DNA from: Nymphaea colorata
Lineage: Eukaryota > Streptophyta > Magnoliopsida > Nymphaeales > Nymphaeaceae
Reading direction: 5' to 3'
Assembly: GCF_008831285.2 (NCBI RefSeq)
Contig: NC_045145.1
Coordinates: 13,284,040-13,348,039, forward strand
DNA: 64,000 nucleotides
Shown: positions 22,641 through 38,199 of the stretch, one piece after another
How the letters are laid out: each line of letters opens with the position of its first letter
How positions within the stretch are numbered: the stretch's first letter is position 1
Program-made: the position numbers and the translations under genes
Notes under the pieces: model-generated
Told to the model about the DNA's origin: nothing
Databases searched by the model: none
What the model saw: the letters and a program-made list of their open reading frames with translations, nothing else

Positions 22641-23571
22641 CAAAGACTCCAGGTGTGTTGAAGAAGATTTCAAGGATAAATACGCTATGAAAAAGTTTTG
22701 CTTAAGGGAGAGAGGCGCCATCCATTGCTTCAAATGATTCTCCAAAACAATTGAGTGCCAGAGTACCTATCTATCTGAGAATCTAAGTACACCGCATACT
22801 GACTCAGACATGGTTTGTGGTTTCCCTCCAAAATATTATATTCCTTTTTTCTGCGCCACTCCAAGTTTTCTGTAGGTGGCATCATGACATCATGGGAAAG
22901 TTGAAATGTTTTCTCACCACAAGACTGTGTATCTTAACTTACCAGGATAGAACTACAACATCAATTTAACATGATTTTGAATGTTTTCGTTCTTTTTTAA
23001 AAGTCAAAACCCATTGCCCACGTTGATCATTAGTTTTACCCAAAAACCAAATTTTCTATACATACCTGTACCTATCATTACAGAAACTGAACGACCAACA
23101 CCTGCAACCGCGCCAGTCAGCATACAAAGTGTAGGAAACGCAGAGTCGCCCATGACCAGCACCTTTTGAAAGACCTGCAGATAGCCTCCAAACCAGCTTT
23201 GGATGAACATTCGATCAAAACGGGGCGGTGTTTTGACAACATAATTTTGCTAAGTTAACCAACTCCATCTTTCATTACCAACTGACAGAAGATGAAGTTG
23301 GAATATCATGAAGCTTACTCCCAATCTGACAGCAAAAAGTAAAGATGACCATTAATATTTAATGTAAAATCCACTGGATAATGTGCAATGCGAACAGTCA
23401 AGTGGAAGCTATGTTCGTTCAATGAAAGTCTCATAATAAGATGCATGCGGAAGAAACTAAAAAAGAATCTTCATATCTGAAAACCGAGGTGGCCAATTAA
23501 TAGGGGCACATATTAGGAGGGAGAAGGAGATTATAAGAAGCAACTCATGCCACCTTTTTTTTCGTAAGGCT

Positions 23572-23781
23572 GGGCACCTGCCCATAGGTACCTCAGGTCC
23601 GGACCCGAAACCGGAAAAAAAAGGCATGGGACCGGCTCAATCAATAAATTTATATTTATATTAATACATTTATATATTATTTTATATTAAAAATATATTT
23701 TTAAATTTAATCAAACATGGCCCAAACCCAAGTTTTATGGTGTTAGGCCGGCCCGAGCCCGGCTCTTGGGCCAGCCCTGCT
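23572..23781. repeat. GC-rich/AT-rich dispersed repeat (GGCCCGAGCCCGG type)
   Basis: The left part contains GGCTGGGCACCTGCCCATAG and GGTCCGGACCCG, the centre is AT-only, and the right part contains GGCCGGCCCGAGCCCGGC and GGGCCAGCCC. The ends are weakly inverted, which suggests an old MITE. This word style is widespread in plant genomes. Confidence 0.4.
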
Positions 23782-23983
23782 GATATGGTCACTTCACCCG
23801 CCTTCCCACCTTAAACAACATTACAAGGAAAATTGAATCATCTCCCGGCTTGCTCTATTTAATTCCAGCACCTCCGCCATCATCAACCTAAAGCCGTTTA
23901 TTAACTCTTGGTGTTTAACTATAGCTTGATCCTTTCAGTGATACCTTTATTATCATATCATTATCACTATTATTGTTGTTTCT

Positions 23984-24190
23984 TTAATTGAAGGACAAAG
24001 GACCGAGGGCCGCACCGCAAGCTTTACAAGAACAAGGCGGCGCCAACTCTGGCAATAAACGTTCAAAGGGTACTTGATTCAGGATGTCTAGATAAAACTT
24101 CTGTGCAGCCCATGCATAAAGCAAATATCCAAGCTGGTCAGCGGGAATCCATTTTTCATTGTCACATTCTTTTTGTGCCAAATGGCCCAC
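23984..24190 (-). CDS. Possible C-terminal exon, family unknown
   Basis: A 68-codon minus-strand ORF encodes KWIPADQLGYLLYAWAAQKF then NQVPFERLLPEL and a cysteine pair PPCSCKACGAALGP before a stop. The composition is protein-like and the CxCxxC spacing could bind a metal. No upstream exon could be joined to it with confidence. It may be the tail of the same decayed gene as the segment at 22270-22640, or an independent remnant. Confidence 0.3.
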   Translation of the reverse strand: MGHLAQKECDNEKWIPADQLGYLLYAWAAQKFYLDILNQVPFERLLPELAPPCSCKACGAALGPLSFN

Positions 24191-27060
24191 CGATCTGTTC
24201 TACTGCTCATTTTACATATAGTAGGAATCCGTGTTCTCATGCTTCCCATGTAGCAACCCTCTGAGATGAATAAAAAATGTAGATGTAGGGAGTATGTCTA
24301 GTCGGGAACACGTCGTTAGCAGAGATCATATTCGTTTCCTCTGGCTTGCAACAGACCGGAAGTTGATTACAGGTGATCGGCTTCTTCAGGAGCCTTTTAC
24401 ACTGTCGGGGAAGGCTCCACTTCCACAGCCATCATTGCAGGGAGAGCAATGCCGAAGCTGGGTCTGGATCCAGATGCAAATATCAAACACATACGAGGTT
24501 AGCATTTATATTTTCAACTTAAAGGATGGATGCGAAAATGAAACTTCCAAGGAGGAAGCGTGTTACTGGTTAGAAATTTATTACGCACATCACATGGACA
24601 GACAGAGAACTGAGTCAACTTAATATTTATATTAGAGAGCGAAACTAAGGCGACCCATTTATATAAGATGATAAGCCGTTAGCTCATTTTTCTATTGAAG
24701 TATTGGTTTCGAAGAATATGCCTCTTCTGTTAGAGGGCGCAAACACTTTTGTTTTCTTTAGATATTTTTACTATTTTTTGAAACAAGGAAGGAGAAACTA
24801 TCTCATTCCAACTTTGCAAGAGATTTTTGTTATTTCTCTACACTGCAGATGTACATAGGAGGTGCTTGGATGGCACTCTCATCTAACCCAGCTTTGTGAA
24901 AAATCTTGGTTTCATTTAATTTTCAAAACTTGGTATATTTGTTTAAATGACACACCTAATATCCGGTTTTTCGTAAATAATCTGAAGTGGGTCATGTTTT
25001 TCACTCCCGTTTACTAAATGAGTTTTTTTTTTTTTTTTCTTCAAAAAACAAGATAAAGGTCCTAGTTTGGAATATCAGCGAGGCACCCCCCGAAACGTGA
25101 TTGCCTGTTCTTGGGAATGTGCAGTCTTTATGATTGTATTAAAAACGCATTTATCGGCTGTGCCATCTAATCACTTTGTGGTCATAACCGGCCCTTCAAG
25201 CAATGAATGTACTCAACCATTAAATTCTGACGTCAAAGTCGCATCTTGGAAGAGGACGTGGGAAAAAGTATTTATATTGCCCGACGAGTCCCTGTCGAGC
25301 TCAATAACCCGCCTGTCGACAGCCCCTTCAGGATTGTGCTCGTCCATTTTTAGTCGGTGCATTTCAAAGGTACAACAACCAACTTAAGCTCATATAATTA
25401 TTCATATTATAGGTTGTTATGATTTAAGCGTCCTTCAAAAAACCAAAAGCCATAAGCCACAAAATCTAAGTCGATGTTCGCGTGGAATCTGCATCCAAGC
25501 AGCATTGATTTATAAATGAATAAGAACGGAAAAATGAAGTTATGTTAGGTAGAGTTGCCATTTCAATAAGTGATATATATAAGTGAAAATGTGCAAACCA
25601 GTTGGTTGGAGAAATAAATAAATGAGCGTGGGTGTGTGTCTTACAAGTAGTTGGGAAGGAAAATAACAAAACTATGCGCGCATCTGTCGAATACGGAACT
25701 TTATAGCACAGAAATTAAATGAAAAGGAAAAGGTTATGAACCTAAACGAAATAGAATATCAGACAAGAATTCTTTTCCTTTTGGTTGAAGGTCGGTAGGT
25801 CCCGCATACCTTTCTGATTGGAAAAGTAAGACACCCTTTCAAGGGTAAAGAAGAAAACAACAAAAAAAGTAACTTCTCTTTTTTCTTTTTCTTTTCTTTG
25901 GCACAAAGATTGGTATATGGGTTTCTTCTTGAGAAAAAAAAAACAAAACAAAACCATCACTCTCTCTCTCTCTCTCGAAAAAGAAGAAAAAAAAAAGACG
26001 ATGATGAAGAAGACGTCCTCCAGTCCTTGAAAGATGGAAGCAATGGGAATTCCAATATATTTTTTTTTTACTAAGAACGTCAAAAAAAATATTGGAGAGT
26101 GAGGTACAACTTGTAAGAAAATTAATTGGTTCATGGTTGTTATTGACGAATTAAGGGGAAGCAAAGTTGAGAAGAAAGAATAAGGAAAGCGACGTGCATG
26201 ACTTTAAATTGCAGCAATTAGCTAAAGATATGCAGCATTATTTAAGTGGAAGTCTCCTCGCTTTAGGGTAGCTGAAAAAGAATGCCATGTGATCACTGAT
26301 ACTTTTAAAGGAAAACGTAAACGTCAATACCTGCAGCTTTTTATCATTTGCTTGGGCGAAGCAAAAATAGATGCAGCAGGTCTCGTCTCGGGCCACCTTT
26401 AGATCTGGTCTTTCTTTATCGCAGTCAGAAACCAAGCGGTCCCTCCGCTTTCTAATTTTATACATGCTTTTATCATCTACTCCCGGAAAGCTTTACTAAT
26501 TATGTGCATAATTTACTTACATTTCAAAAAAAAAAAAAAACAACAACAACGAGTGAGAACGTACCTTCCAACAACACGAAAGAATAACCACGTGTTGTAT
26601 GCTCCGAAAGAATGAATAATGTGAAGGCTAGCTAATAATGATACCTTTAACTTATAATAATCAATTATGGAGTGCATAAAATATTTCTAGCGTTTTATAA
26701 TTATACATTCGGCCGTTGTGGGCGGGCATAAAAAGTTAAATGAAAGGAATTCATGAATGCCGCAAAGAATATTAGTGGGTAAGTAGATAATCTTTTTCGC
26801 ATATAAAGAGTACGTGATGTGGAATATGTTGTTATTTTAACTCCATTTTCAACAACGACAAAGTGACTTGTAAACAAGCAATTTTATTTTATAGAGAAAT
26901 TTCAGTCGGTCAAATATGGACCTTAACGTTTTTTATTTGTTTGATGTAGTCCGCCCTAAGGGCGCTTCTATAAAACGAGCAAGTGAGATGCGGGTGCTGC
27001 GTAGTCCCCACAAGCAAGTGCAAGTCCCATCGCAGCTGGTGGAGTCCAGATCTCTCGACT
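24191..27060. other. Intergenic, upstream of the alpha/beta hydrolase gene
   Basis: AT-rich DNA with short CT and A runs (25966-25979, 26526-26540). ORFs at 24294-24623 and 25067-25387 have no recognisable family and no splice partners. The last 100 bases are GC-richer and probably hold the promoter and leader of the hydrolase gene. Near 26943-26955 they contain GTCCGCCCTAAGGGCG, a short palindrome. Confidence 0.4.
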
Positions 27061-30000
27061 ATGGCTGGTGGTGGGTGCTTCAGCCTGGTGGCTTTCTTGG
27101 ACGGACGCCTCCGCCGGACATTCGTGGCGGCGGGACTTGATCGGGCGACTCTTCAAGTGGACAACGAGACCACCATCCACTGCTGGGTCCCCTCGGGAGG
27201 GAGAGGAAGAAAACCGGCGCTGCTACTCCTCCACGGCTTCGGCCCAACGCCCACATGGCAGTGGCACCACCAGGTCGCGGCCCTCTCCCCGCACTTGGAT
27301 CTTTACGTTCCGGAACTCGTCTTCTTCGGTGAGTCAACGACAACATCGCCGGAGCGCTCCGAGGTCTTCCAAGCGGAGTGCATGGCCAGGCTGATGAGGA
27401 AGCTCGCCGTCGACCGCTTCTGCGTCGCCGGCACGAGTTATGGGGGTTTTGTGGCGTACCACGTCGCCCGTCTCTATCCTGAAATGGTGGAGCGGGTGAT
27501 CATCGCAAGCTCGGCCGTGAACAGGAGGGCGGGAGACGACGGCGAGTTCTTGAAGAAGGCGGGGGCGGATGACGTCGTAGACGTGCTGCTGCCAAGAACA
27601 GCGGATGGGTTGCGGTCGCTCCTGAAACTCGTCTTCTACCGGCCGCCCTTTTTCCTCCCGAATTTCTTGTCCAACGATTTTATCCACGTAAGTAACAAAA
27701 GCAAAACCTCCTTTCTTCCCCCCCTCCCCCTTCCCCAGATGGATCGGATTTTCCGCGTCCACCACTGCCGCCTAACTTCGAGTGATCCAAGGGTTCGGAG
27801 TCGTAACATCGAGCCTTTAATTTCTTTCGCACAGAATCGAGTTGAACGTTTTGGTTATAATTATATTATTCTCTTCCGCCCCGACACCATTCGTGGTGCT
27901 GCTACGGCACGGTCCCCAAGAATTGTGAACGTAATACAACCTTCTCTGGGCGCTTGCGCCCACTGCTTGGAAGAGATGTGCCATATTTACAGCCGATCTT
28001 TCGCTCAGGCTTCAAACCGGCACCAGAAAGGTCTGCCTGAATCTTTTCAACTGCACCCAAAACAGCATTTTGTAAACATATATTTTCACGTCCACATATG
28101 TACGCCTTTCCATGTTGGCCAGCCTTGGGAGACCTGTGTTCGCCTTGTTAATCGACAAATACGGAAAAAATGTAATGACTTCCTCTCGGAAAAGAGACAT
28201 GGATGAATAATTAGCGGGTGGGTTGGTTCGTGAAGGAGAAAAAAACTCGGAGTTACTGCCTCCTGCATAAAGTAATTTAATGCAAGGAAAGAAAAGAAGT
28301 GGATTAGTACAAACTACAAACCATTTATGTTTGACATGGAAGTTCCACCACATGGTCCCCAGGATGAGGTGAGTGGGTGAGAGGAGTAAATGGTGATGCA
28401 TCTCGCAGCCGAAAATGAAAGGGCAGCTCCACATCCAAAGCACCCCCCTTACGCCTATCTACCCATCTGTTCTTTTGCTTCTGTTCCCCCCTGAAGATTA
28501 ACCAGAATTTCAAAAGCGTTTTTGTATGCCATTCCTATATAGTGCATACTATTTTCAATGGCTGCGTGTTGAGATTGATGGTTTCAAATGGATGGATGGT
28601 TGTGACTGGTGATGCGGCAGACGCTGTTTACTGAAGGCAGGCGCGAGAAGCTGCAACTTTTGAAGGCAATCACTCTCGGGAAAGAAGGCCGGTGCAACCT
28701 TACCCCTCTTCCACAGGTAATCATCACTTGTCTTCTCACCTGAACCTTCTTTTTTCTCCTGTTTTCCTCTTTTTCGCTTTGGACGTTCCAAGGAGGTCCA
28801 AGTTCACCTCCCTTTAGACACAGTTAAAGGATTCTTTCATAAGACCCAAAAAAGGCTTAGCTGCCAGATGGTAGTTAAATTATAAGATGATACAATTAGG
28901 ATGTCAATTATCTTGAATCAAGCCTTGTCATTGCTCGAGCTTTTTTCATGATGTTGTCCACTACATGATGCTCGCGGTAAATTCTCACTTTCTTCACCCA
29001 AGAAGAAAAGGAAAAAAAAAAAAAAAAACTTAAAGATGAATGTTAATTCTTCCCTTGAATAGTAATAACAGGTCTATGAGCCAGGGTATCCATCATATAT
29101 GGGGGGACGACATGTCCGTATGCCGTATATATGCCAATATATGGAAACAAGCCCATTGAGAAGTAAATGATACTTGACGGAAAATAATGAAAAGCTACAG
29201 TTACACAAGTAAATATTCAGTATAATTATTAGCTACAAAAGTAGTTGCTAAGATACGGATGTATGCCAAGAAGCATTATTGCCGTGGTATTTGAGGGTGT
29301 TTTGCAAGTCTCCTTCTCCTCAAACACAGTTCTCTTGTCTCCTTTTTCGACCCAAACAATCAATCACTCTCCCTATCCCATTCTTTCTCGTGGGGGAAAA
29401 GCCTCTTCCCTCAATGACGTGCAGCATTGCGGGCATCCAATGTCTGAATCAGTGTATAAAAAATATGACAAACAGCAGGTTGCACCATAGGACCTCCTGC
29501 TTTCCATTGGAAGGATGCAAAAACTGACAGTGCTGAACGTGGAAGCATTGATGTTCCTCCAAATTAAGATTTTAAGTGTTGCTTTTCCGTTTTCAATATT
29601 GTTTGAACAAAGGTTTTCAGGTCGTTACTTTTAGAAGAGCAGCAAAATCAATGTTCTGAAGTGATTGTATTTGAAACTTTTTCGGTCCCAATTTTTTTCC
29701 GTGGAAGGAATTTTAGAGATGTTGCTACGGCCACTTCCGGCATCATTTTGTTGGTATTCCCAATTTGTTATTGAATCGCAATGGTAGGTATGGAAGAAAC
29801 TTGTTGCTTTCATGATCTACGAAGAGATGCCCGGTACTTCAATTATTATTGAATGTTGCAGGAAGTGTTGATCATGTGGGGAAAGTTCGACCAAGTATTT
29901 CCGCTGGAGAAGGCTTACGATCTTCAAAAGTAAGATTCGAATAACAAATCCTTGACAGAATCATGTTACCTGATGCAATCATGAACTTGAGAATATGAGA

Positions 30001-30480
30001 GATCTTTCATGATATTTTATTTTTGTCGACGGCATGCGTATACTCTGTATCGCGATTAGGGCAGTCATATGTCCTTCATCACTGGCCTAGCCGTTGGAGA
30101 TTCTGCTAATTAACCTGCTGTTGTTGTTAATTGCTGTTCTTTTCTTCTTCTTTTGCTCTTGCTGTTTCCTTTTTTTTTTTTTTTTTTTTTTTCTACTTTC
30201 GGTACGTTGATGCATTAGCGTGAACCGCAGGCTTATCGGGGAGAATGTGAAGCTGGAAATTATGGACAAGACTTCACACGTACCACAGATGGAGCAGCCT
30301 GGTAAATTTAACGGCGTTGTGTTGCAGTTTCTCCTACAGGCAAGAAGCGACTTCCACTTGGACGGTCTCGAAAAGAAGAAAAACGGACATGACGACAATC
30401 GGTCGACGACGAAGAATGCATTTCCGTCTGTGGAAATCAATGCGGGTACACCGGCAAGCTACGTTGCCGGCAACGTTTAA
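27061..30480 (+). CDS. Alpha/beta hydrolase, four exons
   Basis: Soluble alpha/beta-hydrolase-fold enzyme of the plant group that resembles bacterial C-C bond and ester hydrolases; the natural substrate is not known. Exons are 27061-27687, 28621-28716, 29862-29929 and 30231-30480, joining in phase to 346 residues. Seen in the protein: the oxyanion loop LLLLHGFGP (about residues 54-62), the nucleophile elbow G-T-S126-Y-G-G, the acid WGKFD251QVFP and the base TSH280VPQMEQP, so the catalytic triad is complete. The cap region after residue 150 has the plant-typical FYRPPFFLPNFLSNDF. The ATG at 27061 was chosen because the open frame upstream has no ATG. The lysine-rich tail after about residue 300 (LEKKKNGHDD) is not part of the fold. 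A reading of exon 1 through its donor gives a long but spurious 407-codon ORF. Confidence 0.93.
30170..30192. repeat. Poly-T tract before hydrolase exon 4
   Basis: A run of more than 20 T residues lies in intron 3, about 40 bases upstream of the exon 4 acceptor at 30230. It extends the normal polypyrimidine tract. Confidence 0.8.
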
Positions 30481-33400
30481 CCAATTTCCGTTGATCATGG
30501 ATCGCGGCGTCCTCCCCTTCCCTTCCCCTACCGTCCTTCCTTTAATAGCGCCGTCAGTCCTGGTGTGCAATGTTTCTGTGACTTGAATAACAGTAGGAGA
30601 TCCGGTCACCACAAACAAGCTCTAGTGCTTTTTTTCTCCTTTTCGGCTTTTCCTCATTTTTTTTCAATGTTTTTTCTCCATTTGGTAGGTCGGCTAAGAA
30701 GCTTGCAGCACAAGGGCCACCGGAAAGGATTAATTCTGGCGGAGAGGCAGTGCCTCTTATCTTATTCCTCGAGCAATTGTGAAAAGCTTATGTGCAACTC
30801 GATCCAAATATCATATACTGCCTTTCACGTTTTGAACCTTTTCAGTTGGTTTAACTAAATTTTTATCGTGTATGCCTGGTCACGCGATTGACTTGGTATC
30901 AAGTCGACTATTAGTCCTATTGTTTTCTTGTAAACTCAAGGAAAAAGGGTGTTTTCATAAGTTCCACAGATTTATATTATTTTAATATAAAATATTACGA
31001 ACTAACAAAATATAGACTGCATAGACTACTATATGTGATTGATCACATGAAATTTGATGACCGAGCTTTTAACGGCGAGATAACAAAGATACCATCGACC
31101 ATTTGAATTTGTATTTGAGATCTACTACATCAAATCTCACGCAAACGACGTTGTATGGAAGTCCATTTTTTCTTGTATTTTACGGATCTTATACATGCAC
31201 GCACACCCGCGCGCAACAAATAGGCTCTTAGTTACTAGAATAAGCGAGATTACGAAAAACTGGACTTCGGACCTCCGCCCACATAGCAATAATTTCTAGA
31301 CACTCTAAATACGAAGAGTAGATACCCAGGATCCGCCCACTCCACCAGAATAAAACAAGCAACATTGTTCAGATAGCTCTCTTGATGCAATATAGTCATG
31401 CAATCGGCACCCATATCAGATTGTTACCTTCCAGCTACTTTGTCTTAAAATTGAAGTAGACTCATAAAACAATATGTTACAGGACTTTGTGAATCTGTCA
31501 CAATTTGTAAGGCAGTTTCACCAAACAGTAACAGTTAACAATTGTTACTGGTCCCAAACAACCTCTAATCCTATTTCAACACATTACATGGGCAACACGT
31601 TACATGGGCCCTGGCCTGTTGGTTGAAAACATAAGCGTTTTTTTTTTTTTTTCCCGATTTGTTTACATCATATATATTAAGAACCAACGTACCACAAACA
31701 TTACTTGGAGGAAATTGCGTTTTCCCTTTTTTTATTTTGGATGTTGCCTATCGACTTATCTCTTACCTTTTGAAAGATGAACCCAGAAGCAGATAGTGAC
31801 TGCTTGAGAATGTTTGGCTCATATTTTTCTCATCACATCCCCTCATCCATGGTATTTTTCACTTCCTCTTCATCCTGTAAAATATATTCCTATATATATG
31901 AAATCACAAGATCGGAATCCATGTGGTTGTAGGGCACAACAATTGATTTTAGACGGACTGCTGATGGGCATTTCATAACGGAGTAAGCAACTATCAAGGC
32001 AAAAACATATGATTTGTTATTCCATCATGTACAACTTCTGATTTTAGTCAAATAAACCGCAGTTGGGGGGAAAACTGGTTGGGGCTGTTCGGAATAGAGA
32101 CTTATGCAGTAAGTTTTCCATCATTCCATGCTTTCTGTTCAGTGCTCTATACATCTAGTTTACTTTGATTCGGCTATGGAACAGAGAATAATGAATTATG
32201 TCGACAATTAGGATAGTTTGCATTTCGGGATTAGTATCTTGGGTTTCTGTTTCGTAATAATGTTTGCCACATTTTAACTGCAGGAGCCTTTTTCGACAAT
32301 GTATATAGGAGACCTTCCTGTTTCAGTTTAGACAAATTAAAGCAGGCCATTGGTGATAATTTTGGCGACATGATCAGAGGATTCTGGTGAGCAACGCGTC
32401 CATTAGTTGGAAGTGGGTAGTTTCGCCCTTCCATGATTGGCCCTAGCTTTAAAAATCTTTAGAAAATTCCATGGCGTGGTGCTAAGGGCAGCTCGTCGGT
32501 GGTTTACAATACGATCATCACAGTCAGGATGAGAGGCGAATACCATAGGTCGGGCGGTGAGGGGCACTACCTACTAGGTTTCCGAATCCTCAACTACCAA
32601 GAAGCCTTACCGAGGGAGACTTGGAACGTGAACTTTGAAATTGCAATGCCATCACTCATGCAGATTGCAGATGTAAGTTGCAAGCTCACATTGGTGGTCA
32701 CGTTATTTTATATTTTTGGGAATAACTATACTATAATATTATTCTTTTTACAATAACTTCAGGTTGCTTTTAGGTTATTCAGAGAAGGCGTTTAATCAGC
32801 TTGACTTGATATCATTCCAATTTCATCGCACCCTTGCATGGCCATGGGCCTCAAGGAAGCGGCGATTTCTTTTCGTTGTAGCTGGCTTTTTCATATTTGG
32901 CCTTCCGTCGGGAAGGTATCTGTCTACACAACTAGAGATTGGAGCCATATGTTGGAACTGGGAGATTCAAACCCAAAAAATTCCTAGGGATTTTATTTCA
33001 GACATTGCTTATGTCTAAGAAAGAAAAGCATGCGCCAGACCGAGGCCACATTAATTTGGTGGGCTGCTGTTGTTTGTGGAACTCTGGTTCTTTTTTGGAA
33101 CTTACGTTGGACCACAGGAGTTGATATGCTATGCCTGCTCCATTTGCACCTGCAGGTTGAATTCAACTGCTTGAGTGGACCCTTTTTTTCCTTCCATGGC
33201 CGCCGTTGAACCCTGTCCCCCGAGGAAGGATAACGGCGGGAGAATGGACAATGCGCCTCCTCCGAGTGTGGGTTGATAGGCATTGGCCATTGGTGTTTCA
33301 GCTGGCAGAGCGGAATAGCAGATGAAAGCTCACGAGAATCGATCCCAAGAAATGATATGCACGGTTTTGTCTCCATTGCATTCTGTGGGTTTCTGTGTCC

Positions 33401-34913
33401 AACCCGTATTCATGGAAGTGGGGCCCAACCAAAGTGAGTGAGGGTGCTCATGTCATGGCCCAAAAGTAAGTTCTGAGAGCATGGTAATTAAAGATTTATA
33501 CTCTTAATTGTGTCTGCTATATTCACATATTCTAATTTAAATGCAAATGAAAAAAAAAAAAAATCATATTCACATCCAAAATTCGGACCGATCTAAATCT
33601 GACTTTTTATGTTTATACATAAATCCAAATTTTGAACTGCATGCACTTGATTTTCAAAATGTAAGAACATTGAATATAAAGTATTTACTCAATTCGATTC
33701 GAAACCAATTAAATATTGAACTTTTGAGTTTACGTTACGTTTTGTTCTTCGAGGTAGATGGGCAACCAAACTAATTTATTACTCATGAATTTATGCCAAA
33801 AATGAAAGTATATTTATGAGACAATGCACCATACTATTTTATAAATGTGTCTTAATTTTTGAGCAGATTTTTAAAACTGGACAACCATTCATAGAATAAT
33901 AACAAGCTAGCATCGTTCCCAAACTGCTTCCTTGCAGCAGGAACCAAATTCATGGGTATATCTCATTCTTTAAAATACTCAAAGGATGTCTGCTGCGAAA
34001 CAATACTTTTGCAGCGACAGCACATGACATGACAGCTGACCGCAGCATTGGACTTGCCCATGGTCGGAGGACTCACCAATCAATACATTTTGGACTGCAA
34101 TAGCTTCATCTATCTATATCTATTGGCTTCAATGCACATATTTGGCCAATGTGGACACTGTTGTGGAAAAAAAAAATTATACACATGGGTGTGTAATGAC
34201 CTGTAGTAATTTTAAAACTTGTTTTTAAATGAATAAAAAGAAAGTTGAGGAAAAGTTAAAAATTTTAGAGTGTATATTTTTTATAAAAAAATTCTAAAAT
34301 GCCCCAACACCCTTCTTTTTTTTTACAAATGTATATTTGTGAATCATGTTATTTGGGCCCTCCCCGCAGCCCTAAGATTCCTATGATCCAGCATATTGTT
34401 CTTGCCTGCGTACCATGGGATATCATATACTGTCGCTCTTATTGGGAACTGGTCTCTTCTTTCAAAGTCTGAAACATTAAAGTGGAATCTGCAGACACAT
34501 TTGATAAGTCAGATCCAGTTAGGATACAAATTTGCATCTCTCCCATTCTTTAGATGGGATTCATTCGCATGCCGATTTTTTAACATGTTAAAAATGCATG
34601 GGTGTTTGCGAGCTTCTATCAGATTTTATACGCTTTGGGGCGGTTTCTATCAGATATCGTAATGTCACAGATCATTTCCTGGTTCTGGATCGGTCGTTAG
34701 AGGCGTAAGGACGTTAATTCATATCCGCTTGCAGTGCCTCTAGCTGCTTAAAATCCGGTGGTTTATTTGGAGAAGCGTATAAACAAGTGCTTCATTTTTT
34801 TTATGCTTCAATAACCATATGATATTTGATTACTTACAAATAACCGACTGAGCTTACAAAATAGTTCACCAAAAGACGTGCTTCTCGAACGAAAAATGTT
34901 GACATATACTTAG
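30481..34913. other. Intergenic, with unassigned coding-like pieces at 31930-33000
   Basis: On the plus strand several pieces look exon-like. One at about 32285-32389 sits after an acceptor (CTGCAG) and before GTGAGC and encodes DNVYRRPSCFSLDKLKQAIG then DNFGDMIRGFW. Another at about 32520-32690 encodes GEYHRSGGEGHYLLGFRILN. They could not be joined into one gene and I recognise no family. They may be remnants of a gene or of a retroelement. The remainder is AT-rich with nothing else seen. Confidence 0.35.
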
Positions 34914-35145
34914 GAAGACTATTTTACCGATAACAAGAAAATATAATTTGAAAAAAAAACTCATCAAGCCGTATTTCTTAGTCTATTTTTCTACAGTTTC
35001 TCACTTCTTTATCTCTCTTTGCTTTTTACGAAGACTATTTTACCCATAGTAATATAATATAATTTGAAAAAAAACTCATAAGCTGTATTTCTTAGTCTAT
35101 TTTTATACAGTTTCTCACCTCTTTATCTCTCTTTGCTTTTGTCTT
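34914..35145. repeat. 116-bp tandem duplication
   Basis: Bases 34914-35029 and 35030-35145 are two adjacent copies, each starting GAAGACTATTTTACC and containing GTATTTCTTAGTCTATTTTT and CTTTATCTCTCTTTGCTTTT. They differ by a few substitutions and small indels. The duplication lies about 700-930 bases upstream of the endoglucanase start codon. Confidence 0.9.
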
Positions 35146-35763
35146 CAAAATCATACTTAGGAAGGCAAATGCAAATGTAGTGGACAAATCAAACAAAAAG
35201 TGTGGATTTATTATTTTTTATTAAAAGTGAAAATATTTTTGGAAAATCTATTTTTATACTCTCTTTTTTTTGGGGTTCGTAAATCACTTGATGAACAGCG
35301 TTAACCATGTCTGCATGTATCGCTCGATATGCATGCACCCTTTGCTTTGCCGGTAGAACGCATGACTGTTTGTTACGTTTGCGTTCCAAGAATTATGAGG
35401 TGGCGCTGCAAAAGGGAGGCCGGAAGTGAGCAAAAGGTACGGACCACCCTTCTTGGGCCCTAAGAAAGATCTTATACCCGAGAAGCCCGCCATCTTCGAT
35501 CTCCTTCACCACCACCACCACCACCACCGCCATTCCCCTCCTCTTCGCCTTGGAAGTCGGAGAGGCATGGCCGCACAGCAAATGAACGGATGGCGGGCGA
35601 TGGAGCTGGCTCCCTGCGCTTGTCCTCAATTCCCGCCCCCAGTTTCCACCCCAATCATTAATAGCTAGCGCCTCGGCCAACAATTCCCCTCCATTCCCAC
35701 TCCTCCCAAATAAAGGAAAACCCCCATAACCGCAACTCCCCTCGCCACCTTTTTGGTGGCTTC

Positions 35764-35780
35764 TGCATATTTATACGTAT
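35764..35780 (+). promoter_or_regulatory. Probable TATA box of the endoglucanase gene
   Basis: CATATTTATACG lies about 70 bases upstream of the ATG at 35843, a normal distance for a plant TATA box with a short leader. The spacing and sequence are the only evidence. Confidence 0.4.
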
Positions 35781-35791
35781 GTATCTGCTAA

Positions 35792-38199
<2,408 letters not shown>

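Noticed and set aside
26983-28206. Single 407-codon ORF over the hydrolase gene
   Set aside because: It reads from a GTG, through the donor at 27688 and into intron 1. The conserved acid and base of the triad lie in later exons, so the spliced model is correct.
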